This document shows positions 53,348 through 62,353 of a stretch of 64,000 nucleotides of DNA, in pieces (the first letter of the stretch is position 1; every line of letters starts with the position of its first letter). The notes below the pieces were generated by a model. The model did no database searches and was not told where the DNA came from. It worked only from the letters and a program-made list of their open reading frames with translations. The translations under genes were made by a program, and so were the position numbers. The stretch comes from Beijerinckiaceae bacterium (lineage in GTDB: Bacteria > Pseudomonadota > Alphaproteobacteria > Rhizobiales > Beijerinckiaceae), in the NCBI GenBank assembly GCA_947453205.1, contig CANGFT010000012.1, positions 16,816-80,815 on the forward strand. Direction: 5' to 3'.

Positions 53348-53482
53348 TTATTTTAATGAGTCGCCAGAATGAATGATGAGGGCGATGCCCAGAGCGCCCA
53401 GAATGAAGCCTGGAGTTTCGCCATAGTAGACGGAAGCCGCCAACAGGCAGACGCCGACGCAGACATTGCGAAAGTGCTTCAT
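53348..53482 (-). CDS. Small predicted membrane protein (44 aa)
   Basis: A frame of 44 codons encodes MKHFRNVCVGVCLLAASVYY followed by a hydrophobic second half (FILGALGIALIIH). Two short membrane segments around a GETPG turn are plausible. GAGGG lies directly before the ATG, closer than usual. No homologue is known to me. The gap around it (53191-53748) shows no other gene. Confidence 0.4.
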   Translation of the reverse strand: MKHFRNVCVGVCLLAASVYYGETPGFILGALGIALIIHSGDSLK

Positions 53483-53748
53483 TCCCTCAACTCGTTCGCA
53501 TCGTTACGATGCCGATAGTGGGGCATCATTCACACGGTCGCCATCACGCTTCAAGGCGATATCGATCACATTCGAGCGACATGCAATCATGACGCATCCT
53601 CGTCGGACCCATTCCCGGACTATGGTGAGCCTGCGCTTGCGCAATCCATCGCCCTGCAAGCCCCCGCAAAATTGACAGGCCAGAGGTTAAAACCTACGGT
53701 TCCCCTGCTAATTTGCTGCGGAAAACGAAAATGATCAGGGGGATGAAA

Positions 53749-54834
53749 ATGGCCTTGCCGACTTTGGCGGGGTTCTGGCGCAAGAGCCTGACCTCTGATT
53801 TCACGCACGCCGTTCGTTCTGCGGCTTGCATGGCGGCGGCGATTTTTCCTCTTGCATGGAGCGCGGCCGCAGAGGCGGCGCAAACTGCGTCTCCCGAATT
53901 CTACAAGGACAAGACAATCGAGCTTTTGATCAGCTCGGGACCAGGCGGCGGCTATGACGCCTATGCGCGCATCCTCGCACGCCACATGGGAAAGCACATT
54001 CCGGGCGCGCCCAATATCGTCGCCAAGAACGTAGAAGGCGCTGGCGGGCTGCGGCTCGCCAACATTCTCTACAACACCGCGCCGAAAGACGGGACGAGTT
54101 TAGGCACGATCTACCGCAGCGCCGCTTTCGAGCCGCTCTTCGGCAACAAGGCGGCGCAGTTCGACGCCACCCGCTTCACGTGGATCGGCAGCGCCAGCAG
54201 CGAGATCAGCCTGTGCGTCGCATGGCGCGACAGCGGAGTCACGAAATTCGAAGACATGCGGTCTCAGGAGCTTGTCGTGGGCACGACCGGCCGGGGCAGC
54301 GACTCCTTTCTGTTCACCAGCATCGTCAACGGCGTTCTCGGCAGCAAGATGCGGATGGTGTCGGGCTATCGCTCCGGCAACGACATGAACCTCGCCATGG
54401 AGCGGGGCGAGGTCGGGGGGCGTTGCGGCTGGTCATGGTCGAGCATCCGCTCCTCAAACCCCGGATGGATCGAGGAGAAGAAGGTGAATCTTCTCGTGCA
54501 GATCGGCCTGAGCAAGCATCCTGACCTGCCCAATGTTCCCTCCGTGATGGATCTGGCGAAAAGCGCCGAGGACGCGCAGATCCTGAAGCTTCTGTTCGCA
54601 CGACAGACGATGGCCTATCCCTTCCTCGCGCCGCCTGACCTTCCGCCAGAGCGCGCAAATCTCCTGCGAAAGGCGTTCATGGATTCGATGCAGGACAAGG
54701 ATCTCATCGCCGACGCGCATAGAGCCAATCTGGAAGTGCTGCCCGTATCGGGCGCAGATGTGGAGGCGCTTGTGCGAACTGTTTATGCTGCGCCCCATGA
54801 ACTGGTCGCAAGGGCCAGTGAACTGGTGAAGTGA
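53749..54834 (+). CDS. Bug/TctC-type tripartite tricarboxylate receptor
   Basis: A 361-residue periplasmic receptor of the Bug family. A long signal region (about 45 residues, ending AEAAQ) precedes the mature start SPEFYKDKTIELLISSGPGGGYDAYARIL, where SSGPGGGYD is the ligand-contacting loop. PNIVAKNVEGAGGLRLANILY is the second family block. Bug receptors bind carboxylates or aromatic acids. Two ATGs (53731, 53743) lie upstream; AGGGGG six bases before 53749 decides the start. No TctA/TctB permease is next to it, so it is an orphan receptor, as is common. Confidence 0.88.
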   Translation: MALPTLAGFWRKSLTSDFTHAVRSAACMAAAIFPLAWSAAAEAAQTASPEFYKDKTIELLISSGPGGGYDAYARILARHMGKHIPGAPNIVAKNVEGAGGLRLANILYNTAPKDGTSLGTIYRSAAFEPLFGNKAAQFDATRFTWIGSASSEISLCVAWRDSGVTKFEDMRSQELVVGTTGRGSDSFLFTSIVNGVLGSKMRMVSGYRSGNDMNLAMERGEVGGRCGWSWSSIRSSNPGWIEEKKVNLLVQIGLSKHPDLPNVPSVMDLAKSAEDAQILKLLFARQTMAYPFLAPPDLPPERANLLRKAFMDSMQDKDLIADAHRANLEVLPVSGADVEALVRTVYAAPHELVARASELVK

Positions 54835-54958
54835 TCGACCAGCGCAACCCCAGACACGCCCTCGCCTTACGAAAGCCTGGTCTTTACGCGCTCCTTGCAA
54901 TCGCCCCGAAAGGCGCCGCCCCCTGTGGGGCGACATGCGCACGAGATGGTCGACGTCA

Positions 54959-57900
54959 TCAATCCCCTTTTTTTAAGGGGTGGCGATCCGGATCGGTCAC
55001 TTTCTCCAGATTTGTGATGTGCACGTTTTTCTCCTTGGGGAAGCAAAGGATGTTGAAAGACGACACTCCCCTGAAAATGTTTTCGTGATTATTCGCCCGG
55101 TTATTGGTCCGGAACAAGGGAACCTTGTGCCACCACACATCATATCCGATCTCTGACAGATGGATCAGCAGGCTCCTCGACAAATGAACCCGATCATTCT
55201 CAAGATACAGAATTGGCCGAGTCCGCTTGATCGTCTGTTCCGCGCCAAGCAGGACTCTCAGCTCAAACCCCTCAACATCCGCTTTGATCAAAGCTATGCG
55301 CTCGGAGCGCCCGATAAAATCATCGATTCTTACAATCCCGATTTTCTCTGCTGCGCCTTGCACGCTTCCTAAATGCAGACCCCCGGCGTTAAGGGGAACC
55401 GTAAAGTCTATGGCGCCCTCCTCAATTTCCTCTTGAACATCCCCGCAGCCTAACTGATATGCAAAGACGTTCTGAATTCCATTGAGCGCCAGATTTGCGC
55501 ATAAAACCTGGAAAAGCACACGCCTTGGTTCAAAGGCGAAGACCTTGCCATCAGGACAGAGGTCACGAGCCAGAAAGACCGTGTGGCTTCCAATGTTCGC
55601 CCCGACTTCAATAACGTTCGAATCAGGTTTCAAGAGTTGCGCCAAGGCGTCAATTTCACCATGGGACCATTCACCATAGGCCTCAAGCGACCGGCCAACC
55701 CAGATATCATTGCTGATGGTCAAAAAAGTTGTGGAGCCATGTTTGGTGATTTTCGTCTTCAACACAGGATTGCTCCCCTTTGACGCCGACATCTCGCTGT
55801 GGCTGGCCGCAGTCAATTCACAAACAGAAACCTCAGCCCCAAGAGCCTCGCGAATGTCAGCAAAGACGCCATCCCAATCGCCTATGGATTTTTGACGGAA
55901 CAATCGCATCGTCGGGTACCACGGACTATCCTCCCGATCCAATAGCCAGCGCCAGTCCGGCACATATTTCAGGGCGACCCAGGTCTTTATGCCCAAAGCC
56001 CCCGCCAGATGTGCGACCGCCGTATCCGAGGTGATGACGAGATCGCAGCATTTCATCACCGCCGCTGTATCTGTGAAGGCGTCGGGACCAGAATCAAAAT
56101 CACTCCCAAGGGTCTCAACGACCATTCCCTCGGGAAGATCATGAAGCTGGCCTTCGCCCTCCCCTTTGTGCAGGCTGATGAGCCGAATGCCGGGGACGCC
56201 CGACAAGGCCGCAAATTGCCGTAACGGAAATGAACGGCCTGCATCAACCTTGCCCGCGCTTCCCTGCCAGCAAATCCCTATCTTGAAGCCATTTTCGCCA
56301 AGCGCCTGCCTCCACTTCAAGATCAGATCGGGATCAGCCTGCAGATAGGGAGATTGGCTTGGGATCGTCGCCAAATCCGTTTTGAACGCCAAAGGCAGGC
56401 TCAAGAGGGGGCAGTGATGATCGAATTCGAGATGGGGATCTGTCGCATCGACGATGTCACATACAGTCGCTAAAGCCGACATCAGGCGCTTCAGACTTGT
56501 CTGGGGCGCGAATAACACCTTCGCTCCCATCTTCGCCAGGAGCAGAACATACCGGCAGAACTGAATCGTGTCGCCAAGGCCCTGCTCCCAATGGATCAGG
56601 ATTGTTTTGCCGGCTAGGTCGTCCTCGCCCAGCCATAGGGGTTTTGGATAAGTCCGGGCGCCGCTTGGCTCACTTTTGAGCTTTCTCGCCTCATATAAAC
56701 TGAAACCCTCCTGTAACCGACCCAGAAGAAGATTTAGCAATCCCTTGTTCCAGCAGGCGTCAGCATAATCCGGCTGAACAGATATCGCCTTATCATAGCT
56801 CGCCAGCGCCTCGTCAAACCTGTTGAGCTCTTTAAGCGCAATGCCTCGGTTATAGAATGCTTCGGCATAATCAGGGCGAATAGATATGGCCCTGCCATAG
56901 CTTTCGACTGCCTCATCGAGGCGGTTCAGCTCCTTCAGCACTATGCCTCGATTATAAAAGGCTTCAGCATATTTGGGTTGAACAGCTATCGCTCTTTCAT
57001 AACTCGCCAGCGCTTCATGCAGTTTTTTAAGATTTTGAAGCGTCACGCCACGGTTGTTGAACGCCTCGGGATAGTCAGGATGAATTGAAATCGCTTTGTC
57101 ATAGATTTGAATCGCCTTCCCAAACTCGCCTAATTCTTTCAGAGCATTACCAAGATTGAATTGCAGGGGGGCGAAATGAGGGTTAATTTTAAGCGCCCTC
57201 TCAAAGAAAGCTATGGCTTCATGAAGGCTTCTATTTTGGAAAGCGAGAGCGCCTAATAAATGCAGGGCGTCAAAATTTTCCGGACTTGTTTTTAAAACCT
57301 GGGAATAGAGCTTTTTCGCGGCGCTCAGGTGACCTTCCTGGTGAAGCAATACGGCGCGTTGGAGCAAATTGGTGTGAGCAATCACCGCCTCGCCTGACAG
57401 CTCGGTTTGCAGGCCGTCGCGATTTTGCGAAATCTCTTGAGCTGGCTCCCTGGGCGTTTCCATATATGTGGAGCGTGAAACAGGGATAGTTCCGCGGCCC
57501 AATCTAGCCCCGGCGATCACAGCAGGCGCAGGTCTGCTTTTAGTCGACGAAGGCTCGGAAAACTGCAATAAACTTTCCAGCGCCTCGCGAATATCAGCAA
57601 AGACGCCATCCCAATCGCCCATGGATTTTTGACGGAACAATCGCATCGTCGGGTGCCACGGACTATCCTCCCGATCCAGAAGCCAGCGCCAGTCCGGCAC
57701 ATATTTCAGGGCGACCCAGGTCTTTATGCCCAAAGCCCCCGCAAGATGCGCGACCGCCGTATCCGAGGTGATCACGAGATCGCAGCATGTCATCACCGCC
57801 GCTGTATCTGTGAAGGCGTCGGGACCAGAGTCAAAATCAGGCCCAAGGGTCTCAACGACCATGCCCTCGGGGATTTCATGCAGCTGGCCCTCGCCCTCCC

Positions 57901-58954
57901 CTTTGTGCAGGCTGATGAGTCGTACGCCGGGGATGGCCGACAAGGCCGCAAATTGCCGTAACGGGAATGAACGGCCTGCATCAATCCTCCTGGTGCTTCC
58001 CTGCCAGCAAATCCCTATCTTGAAGCCAGTTTCGCCAAGCGCCCGTCTCCATTTCAAGATCAGATCTGAATCGGCCTGCAGATAGGGCGATTGATCGGGG
58101 ATCGTCGCCAAATCGGTCTTGAACGCCAGAGGCAGGCTCAAGAGGGGGCAGTGATGATCGAATTCGAGATGGGGATCTGTCGCATCGACGATGTCACATA
58201 CATTCGCTAACGGCGACATCAGACGCTTCAGACTTGTCTGGGGCGCGAATAAAACATGAGCTCCCATCTGGGCCAGGAGCGGAACATACCGACAGAACTG
58301 AATCGTGTCGCCAAGGCCCTGCTCCCAATGGATCAGGATTGTTTTGCCGGCTATGTCGTCCTCGCCCAGCCATAGGGGTTTTGGATAAGTTCGGTTTCCC
58401 ATTGGCTGCGCCGTCAGCTTACGCCATTCATAGGAACGAAGCCCCTCAGCGAAATGTCCTAAAAGCAGTTCTGTCAAAGCCTTGTTCCAATGTGCATGAG
58501 GGTCGTCGGCTTTGATCGAAATTGCTGCGTCATAACTCACGAGCGCTTCTGAAAAACGCTTTTGCTCCTTCAGCGCCACGCCGCGATTGTATAGTGCTTT
58601 GAAATAATCCGGCTTGAGCCGTAGCGCTTTGTCATAACTTTCCAAAGCCTCATCAAGGCGCTGCAAGGCCAGGAGGGCGTTGGCGTGATTTAAATGCAAG
58701 GGGGCGAAGGTTGATTTTGTTTGGAGCGCCCTTTCAAAAAAATGAATGGCTTCATCGGGTCGGCCTGCGTCGTAAGCGATCACGCCCAACATATGGGATG
58801 CGTCAAAGTGGTCGGGATTTTCGGTCAAAATGCGCCGATATAAGTGCTCCGCCTCCGGCAGCTTATGCTGCTGATGAAGAAGGATCGCTTTTTGAAAATC
58901 GTCGTCGTGCGGAACACTCGCTTGTTTTTGTGGCGTGATGGACGATTGTTCCAT
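54959..58954 (-). CDS. Giant TPR / GT9-like / FkbM methyltransferase protein with internal duplication
   Basis: A 1331-residue cytoplasmic protein. Order: TPR repeats (about 20-180), a glycosyltransferase-9-like domain (about 186-460: GDTIQFCRYVPLLAQMGA, FKIGICWQGSTRRIDAGRS, VITSDTAVAHLAGALGIKTW), a linker, about seven TPRs (525-755: repeated EAFYNRGIxLKELNRxDEA), a second GT9-like domain (about 765-1036), and a C-terminal FkbM methyltransferase (about 1100-1300) with the SAM motif VIEVGANIGSHTVFLARDL. The second GT9-like domain is nearly identical to the first at DNA level. Such proteins glycosylate and methylate surface structures or proteins such as flagellin (inference). GGAG lies 10 bases before ATG 58954; a start at 59035 is possible. 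Confidence 0.9.
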   Translation of the reverse strand: MEQSSITPQKQASVPHDDDFQKAILLHQQHKLPEAEHLYRRILTENPDHFDASHMLGVIAYDAGRPDEAIHFFERALQTKSTFAPLHLNHANALLALQRLDEALESYDKALRLKPDYFKALYNRGVALKEQKRFSEALVSYDAAISIKADDPHAHWNKALTELLLGHFAEGLRSYEWRKLTAQPMGNRTYPKPLWLGEDDIAGKTILIHWEQGLGDTIQFCRYVPLLAQMGAHVLFAPQTSLKRLMSPLANVCDIVDATDPHLEFDHHCPLLSLPLAFKTDLATIPDQSPYLQADSDLILKWRRALGETGFKIGICWQGSTRRIDAGRSFPLRQFAALSAIPGVRLISLHKGEGEGQLHEIPEGMVVETLGPDFDSGPDAFTDTAAVMTCCDLVITSDTAVAHLAGALGIKTWVALKYVPDWRWLLDREDSPWHPTMRLFRQKSMGDWDGVFADIREALESLLQFSEPSSTKSRPAPAVIAGARLGRGTIPVSRSTYMETPREPAQEISQNRDGLQTELSGEAVIAHTNLLQRAVLLHQEGHLSAAKKLYSQVLKTSPENFDALHLLGALAFQNRSLHEAIAFFERALKINPHFAPLQFNLGNALKELGEFGKAIQIYDKAISIHPDYPEAFNNRGVTLQNLKKLHEALASYERAIAVQPKYAEAFYNRGIVLKELNRLDEAVESYGRAISIRPDYAEAFYNRGIALKELNRFDEALASYDKAISVQPDYADACWNKGLLNLLLGRLQEGFSLYEARKLKSEPSGARTYPKPLWLGEDDLAGKTILIHWEQGLGDTIQFCRYVLLLAKMGAKVLFAPQTSLKRLMSALATVCDIVDATDPHLEFDHHCPLLSLPLAFKTDLATIPSQSPYLQADPDLILKWRQALGENGFKIGICWQGSAGKVDAGRSFPLRQFAALSGVPGIRLISLHKGEGEGQLHDLPEGMVVETLGSDFDSGPDAFTDTAAVMKCCDLVITSDTAVAHLAGALGIKTWVALKYVPDWRWLLDREDSPWYPTMRLFRQKSIGDWDGVFADIREALGAEVSVCELTAASHSEMSASKGSNPVLKTKITKHGSTTFLTISNDIWVGRSLEAYGEWSHGEIDALAQLLKPDSNVIEVGANIGSHTVFLARDLCPDGKVFAFEPRRVLFQVLCANLALNGIQNVFAYQLGCGDVQEEIEEGAIDFTVPLNAGGLHLGSVQGAAEKIGIVRIDDFIGRSERIALIKADVEGFELRVLLGAEQTIKRTRPILYLENDRVHLSRSLLIHLSEIGYDVWWHKVPLFRTNNRANNHENIFRGVSSFNILCFPKEKNVHITNLEKVTDPDRHPLKKGD
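55845..56660 (-). repeat. Direct repeat copy B inside the TPR/GT9/FkbM gene
   Basis: About 816 bp nearly identical, with scattered substitutions, to 57582-58397, at a constant offset of 1737 bases (579 codons), so the reading frame is kept. It encodes the second GT9-like domain. Confidence 0.88.
57582..58397 (-). repeat. Direct repeat copy A inside the TPR/GT9/FkbM gene
   Basis: This is the upstream copy (first GT9-like domain) of the duplicated segment. The alignment with copy B breaks at both ends, just inside the linker and near the TPR/GT9 junction. Confidence 0.88.
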
Positions 58955-59587
58955 GTCCTGCATGCTCCAGCACACCACCACGACGAACATCAGGGATGAA
59001 CGTCTTGTCAAATTTTGAGACGACCGATCAAACATAGCATGAAAAAACCCTTCAGGAAGGCAAAGTGGCCATTGGATGGACCGCGCCAGAGGGCCAGATA
59101 TGCTCCCTCACCCTCCCCAAGCTGTGATTATCAGACGCTTCATCATTGCTGAGTTCTTGTTGCGGGATCGCAGTGCGTGATCGCACCCCTGCAAAGCGGG
59201 CGTGCAGATCGCTAGAATGAATATGAAAAGGAATTTGAGGGGAGACCCGCTCCCCTCCAAACTTGAGTAGTCAAGCTGCCTCACGGTCCCCGAATTTCTT
59301 CTTCGTCCGTTCCACAGGCGGGCATTCATGTCTTCGGCATTTATCTTTTGGATCACCTTTTGTGGCCCTTTTCAGGGGACGCCCCATCAGAACATAGCTC
59401 AACATAGAAACGTAACCCGAGCTTGCGACTTGACTGCTGCATTTTATATAATAGTTTCTATTATTGCAATAATTTGCGGCAAGTCCAAGGAATACCTGTA
59501 GATCCACGTTTCTATTGTGAGAACATATGTTAATGTAAGTCAATGCAGTAGCGTTAGGCATTCGGCTTCGAATACTGGGGGCGAGCG
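58955..59587. other. 633-base AT-rich gap with a perfect hairpin
   Basis: The stretch is lower in GC than most of the window and holds no convincing gene. A leftward frame at 59271-59561 (or a shorter basic version starting MGRPLKRATK near 59384) ends 14 bases before the hairpin at 59237-59257, but has no ribosome site or recognisable domain. Confidence 0.45.
59237..59257. terminator. Hairpin, possible terminator
   Basis: GAGGGGAG (59237-59244) and CTCCCCTC (59250-59257) form a perfect 8-bp stem with an ACCCG loop. No strong T-tract follows on either strand (leftward the next bases give only AAATTCCTTTTC), so termination is uncertain. Confidence 0.35.
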
Positions 59588-59893
59588 ATGATGGAAATCA
59601 TTCTAGGAATAGCAGTGGTCGGACTTTTGGCGTACTTCGCATATAAAATGCTCGTAAAGCATGAGACGCCTTTGGAGGCCATGACAGAGATAAAAGACGA
59701 AATTGTTCACGAGGCCAAGCATATAGAAGAGGTGGTCGAGCATCAGATCGATGAGACCCTTCATTCTCTGGAAGATGACAGGGCTGCCAAGGCAAAAGCT
59801 GCGGCGGAGGAGCAAAAGAGATATGAAGCTTTGTGGAGTTCCGGCAGAGATAAAGGAAAAAAAGATGATCCCGGTCTGCCGAAGGATAATTGA
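59588..59893 (+). CDS. Small membrane-anchored coiled-coil protein
   Basis: A 101-residue protein. Residues 4-22 (IILGIAVVGLLAYFAYKML) form one membrane helix at the N-terminus. The rest is charged and helical, rich in Glu/Lys/Ala (EIVHEAKHIEEVVEHQIDET, AKAKAAAEEQKRYEALW), suggesting a cytoplasmic coiled coil. I do not recognise the family. The start is ATG 59588 or the adjacent ATG 59591, with GGGGGCGAGCG immediately upstream. It stands alone between low-GC neighbours; a role in membrane organisation is only a guess. Confidence 0.7.
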   Translation: MMEIILGIAVVGLLAYFAYKMLVKHETPLEAMTEIKDEIVHEAKHIEEVVEHQIDETLHSLEDDRAAKAKAAAEEQKRYEALWSSGRDKGKKDDPGLPKDN

Positions 59894-60119
59894 TTTTCAT
59901 TTCCCTGCTTCAGGCGTTTCGTTTGATCGATTTCGGCGTCTTTTGGATTGGCCTGCTTGATGTTCAAAAGGAGTGAAAGCGCTTTATAGAGCGCCATGAT
60001 CGCCTCCGTTTCGATTACGGAGGGACTGTCCCCTCGAATGCTGAATAGGGCAACGGTTGGCAGTGGTGAAACACAGGCGCTGTCCATAAATTTTTAGATC
60101 ATTTCGAAGGAGCGATGCG

Positions 60120-60677
60120 CTATTTCGATCTCAAGAGGCTTGTTATCTTAGCAGCCTTGATCTTCGAAAAGCCACCTTCAACAAATCCCAGATTATTTCC
60201 CTTCCTATCGACGACCGCCACGTAGGCGCCCAGTGTCTGATCATCGAACCCCATAGACGAGGCAAAAGCCTTCTGATCGGTGTAGAGCGTTATGATACGC
60301 TCTCGTATTTTCAGATCAGGGACGCCTCTTCGCATGGCTCCATCAATGAAAAAAGCGCCAATGGAATAGGCTGACGAAATCACGGGAATTTCAAACCACG
60401 CAATTTCTTTCTCCGTCAGGTTCAGCCCTTCAATCCATGTTTCGAGCGTGTCTGCTTGCTCTCTTTTGAACCCAAGCAGCAACAAGGTTCGATCTGAAGG
60501 GAAGTCCGCAGGGAGGTTGAATGTCTTTTCGTTCAAATTTTCAGCCTTGATGGCTGGAAACGTTCCCATGGAATGAGTGACTTTTTTCTCGACAGCAAAA
60601 CTCGGATCTGTGGCCAGCGTGAAAAGCAGAAGACAGCTGAGAGCGCTCAGAATTCGGAGATTGTTGGTGGTTGTCAT
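60120..60677 (-). CDS. Exported hypothetical protein, thioredoxin-like fold (no CxxC)
   Basis: A 185-residue protein with a signal peptide (residues 1-28, ending SFA). The mature part has FNLPADFPSDRTLLLLGFKREQADTLETW, IPVISSAYSIGAFFIDGAMRRGVPD and YVAVVDRKGNNLGFVEGG. The order of strands resembles thioredoxin-like/ATP10-type proteins, but no CxxC motif is present, so it is not a redox enzyme of the classical kind. I recall similar uncharacterised exported proteins in other Proteobacteria. It is a single gene, convergent with the small coiled-coil gene at 59588. Confidence 0.7.
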   Translation of the reverse strand: MTTTNNLRILSALSCLLLFTLATDPSFAVEKKVTHSMGTFPAIKAENLNEKTFNLPADFPSDRTLLLLGFKREQADTLETWIEGLNLTEKEIAWFEIPVISSAYSIGAFFIDGAMRRGVPDLKIRERIITLYTDQKAFASSMGFDDQTLGAYVAVVDRKGNNLGFVEGGFSKIKAAKITSLLRSK

Positions 60678-61005
60678 CTCTTAACCTTCCTCAGATAGCG
60701 GCCCGGCCGACTTTCCTAGCAAGCTATCGGAGCAAAGTATCGATGACGCACAAAATCGTCAGTATGTTTTTAGGACTAGACGGCTCGTTTCGCAGAGATT
60801 GAGAGGAGGGAAAGGTGGGTGATGAGACAAGGCAAGCGCATGGATCAGGTAATCCGGATTGACGCGGCTCCGATACGGGCTCATCCCGGAGAGATCATTC
60901 GATGAGGCTTTGGGTGTAAAGGCGGATCGTTGATGCGTGGCCGCTCACTTTGGGCGGTGCTCCAAGCGAATTCGAGCGATCCTTGTAAGGAAACCGCCTC
61001 TTTTT
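60678..61005. other. 328-base intergenic stretch without recognisable feature
   Basis: It must carry the promoter of the hypothetical gene at 60120-60677. I see no gene, strong hairpin or repeat. A T-run at 61002-61009 lies at the stop of the amidohydrolase gene but points the wrong way for its termination. Confidence 0.4.
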
Positions 61006-61932
61006 TTAACGGAGCCCAAATATCCGGCGAGCATTTCCATTTGCCACAGCCCTTAATGTCGGCTCTTTGAGGTAAGGTAGTAGATGCTCTCTAATTTCAC
61101 TTATCAAGCCAGAATATTGGTCATCTAATCCGCAGCAGGGATCAGTACCAACCATAAATCTCGTGGGATGTTTCTCGATTAAATCGATCCATTCCTTCTT
61201 CGGACCATTCACCGAATATACCCTTTGGTTCTTATGGATAGGTCCAGTCGCGGAAAGGTCGCAAATCAGATTTGACCGCTTCTTGAACAGCTCATCGATT
61301 TCATCCGCCATCGCTCCAGGGAGACAATGAGCTAATATCAATCGAACTCTCGGGTATTTGGCCGAAACCGACAGCAACTGATCAAACCCGCTATTGCTCA
61401 TGGTGTGGATCTGCACAAATCCATCATACTTTTGTGAAAGCTCGAACATTTTCAGAACGACGGGACTGGTTAGGTCGATCTTTCTCTGTCCACGACTTGG
61501 AGAAAATGGACTAATGTTATTGATATGAATTTCCCCAAAACCCCGAACTAAGCCGGCTTGAAATGCTTGCTCGGCTTGATCAAAGAGGTTTTTGAAAATC
61601 GGATTATTGAGGTCATAAAGACCCTTCTCGCCAGCCGTATAAAGCACGGCGAAAAACTCTGTCTGACCTAATGCGGCGATGTATTTGTGACCTAATGCGG
61701 ATTTGATGTCCAGGGGACTGTCTTTAGGTCCGCCGCCTACAGCCCCGGCCCACTGAACATTATTTTCCGTCATTCGCGTGAGATAAAAATCAGAACCTTT
61801 GCCGCCATACAGATGCATATGGACGTCAGCAATCGATATAGTCCTGGCGAGTTCAACGTTTGTCGCCTCAGCGGTTCGACCTGGAGCCACCATCGATAAG
61901 AACATCAGAATCGCCGCCAGCAATCTTTTCAT
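61006..61932 (-). CDS. Exported amidohydrolase-2 family protein
   Basis: A 308-residue metal-dependent hydrolase with a signal peptide (residues 1-20, ending GRTAEA). The HxH motif is in SIADVHMHLYGGKGSD. A later His is in GFVQIHTMSNSGFDQLL, another in VRLILAHCLPG, and a final Asp in RFMVGTDPCCGLDDQYSG. This is the amidohydrolase-related (PF04909-type) pattern, but in a periplasmic protein, which is less common. Codon use is clearly less GC-rich than in the first 54 kb. The substrate is unknown. Confidence 0.78.
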   Translation of the reverse strand: MKRLLAAILMFLSMVAPGRTAEATNVELARTISIADVHMHLYGGKGSDFYLTRMTENNVQWAGAVGGGPKDSPLDIKSALGHKYIAALGQTEFFAVLYTAGEKGLYDLNNPIFKNLFDQAEQAFQAGLVRGFGEIHINNISPFSPSRGQRKIDLTSPVVLKMFELSQKYDGFVQIHTMSNSGFDQLLSVSAKYPRVRLILAHCLPGAMADEIDELFKKRSNLICDLSATGPIHKNQRVYSVNGPKKEWIDLIEKHPTRFMVGTDPCCGLDDQYSGLISEIREHLLPYLKEPTLRAVANGNARRIFGLR

Positions 61933-62240
61933 ATCAAGGCATCCCGACTTGGGTCACAAGCTAGCCCATGGCGTAGCATAGGAACGGCAACGAGAATTTC
62001 ACCAAACCAGGTTCACAATCTTTAAGGTAGCCATGCGTGTTGCACTAGGTGTTTATTAGCCTTCTCTATCGGCCTTGATCAGTTTTTCGGATCCACCCAT
62101 CCCGAGACCTTCAATGAGATCGATCAGGCGCCTTCGACAGAGATTTTGATGGGGGCAGGGCTTTATAACCCTTTATAACTTTTTCAGACGGCCTGAGACT
62201 TCTCTCCGCCCTATCTAAACCTCTGATTTATCAGGATATT
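61933..62240. other. 308-base intergenic stretch next to the attachment site
   Basis: No gene is visible. It contains the promoter region of the exported amidohydrolase and the tandem 10-base repeats at 62161-62180. Confidence 0.4.
62161..62180 (+). repeat. Tandem 10-base repeat near the attachment site
   Basis: CTTTATAACC (62161-62170) is followed directly by CTTTATAACT (62171-62180), about 60 bases from the tRNA fragment. Such short iterons near an att core could be integrase arm-binding sites, or be chance in an AT-rich stretch. Confidence 0.35.
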
Positions 62241-62285
<45 letters not shown>

Positions 62286-62353
62286 GACCAAGTTAATCCT
62301 GGATTTTCAAAACTTTAGTAACAAATATTACGCCGATAATTTACAGCCTATGG

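Noticed and set aside
54959..58954. CRISPR array or phage-type repeats suggested by recurrent short blocks
   Set aside because: The repeats are TPR codons and one long in-frame duplication inside a single gene; there are no short uniform repeats with unique spacers anywhere in the window.
59271..59561. A 96-codon leftward frame ending shortly before the hairpin at 59237-59257
   Set aside because: No ribosome site, no domain, and an AT-rich N-terminal half with unlikely composition; only its closeness to the hairpin speaks for it.
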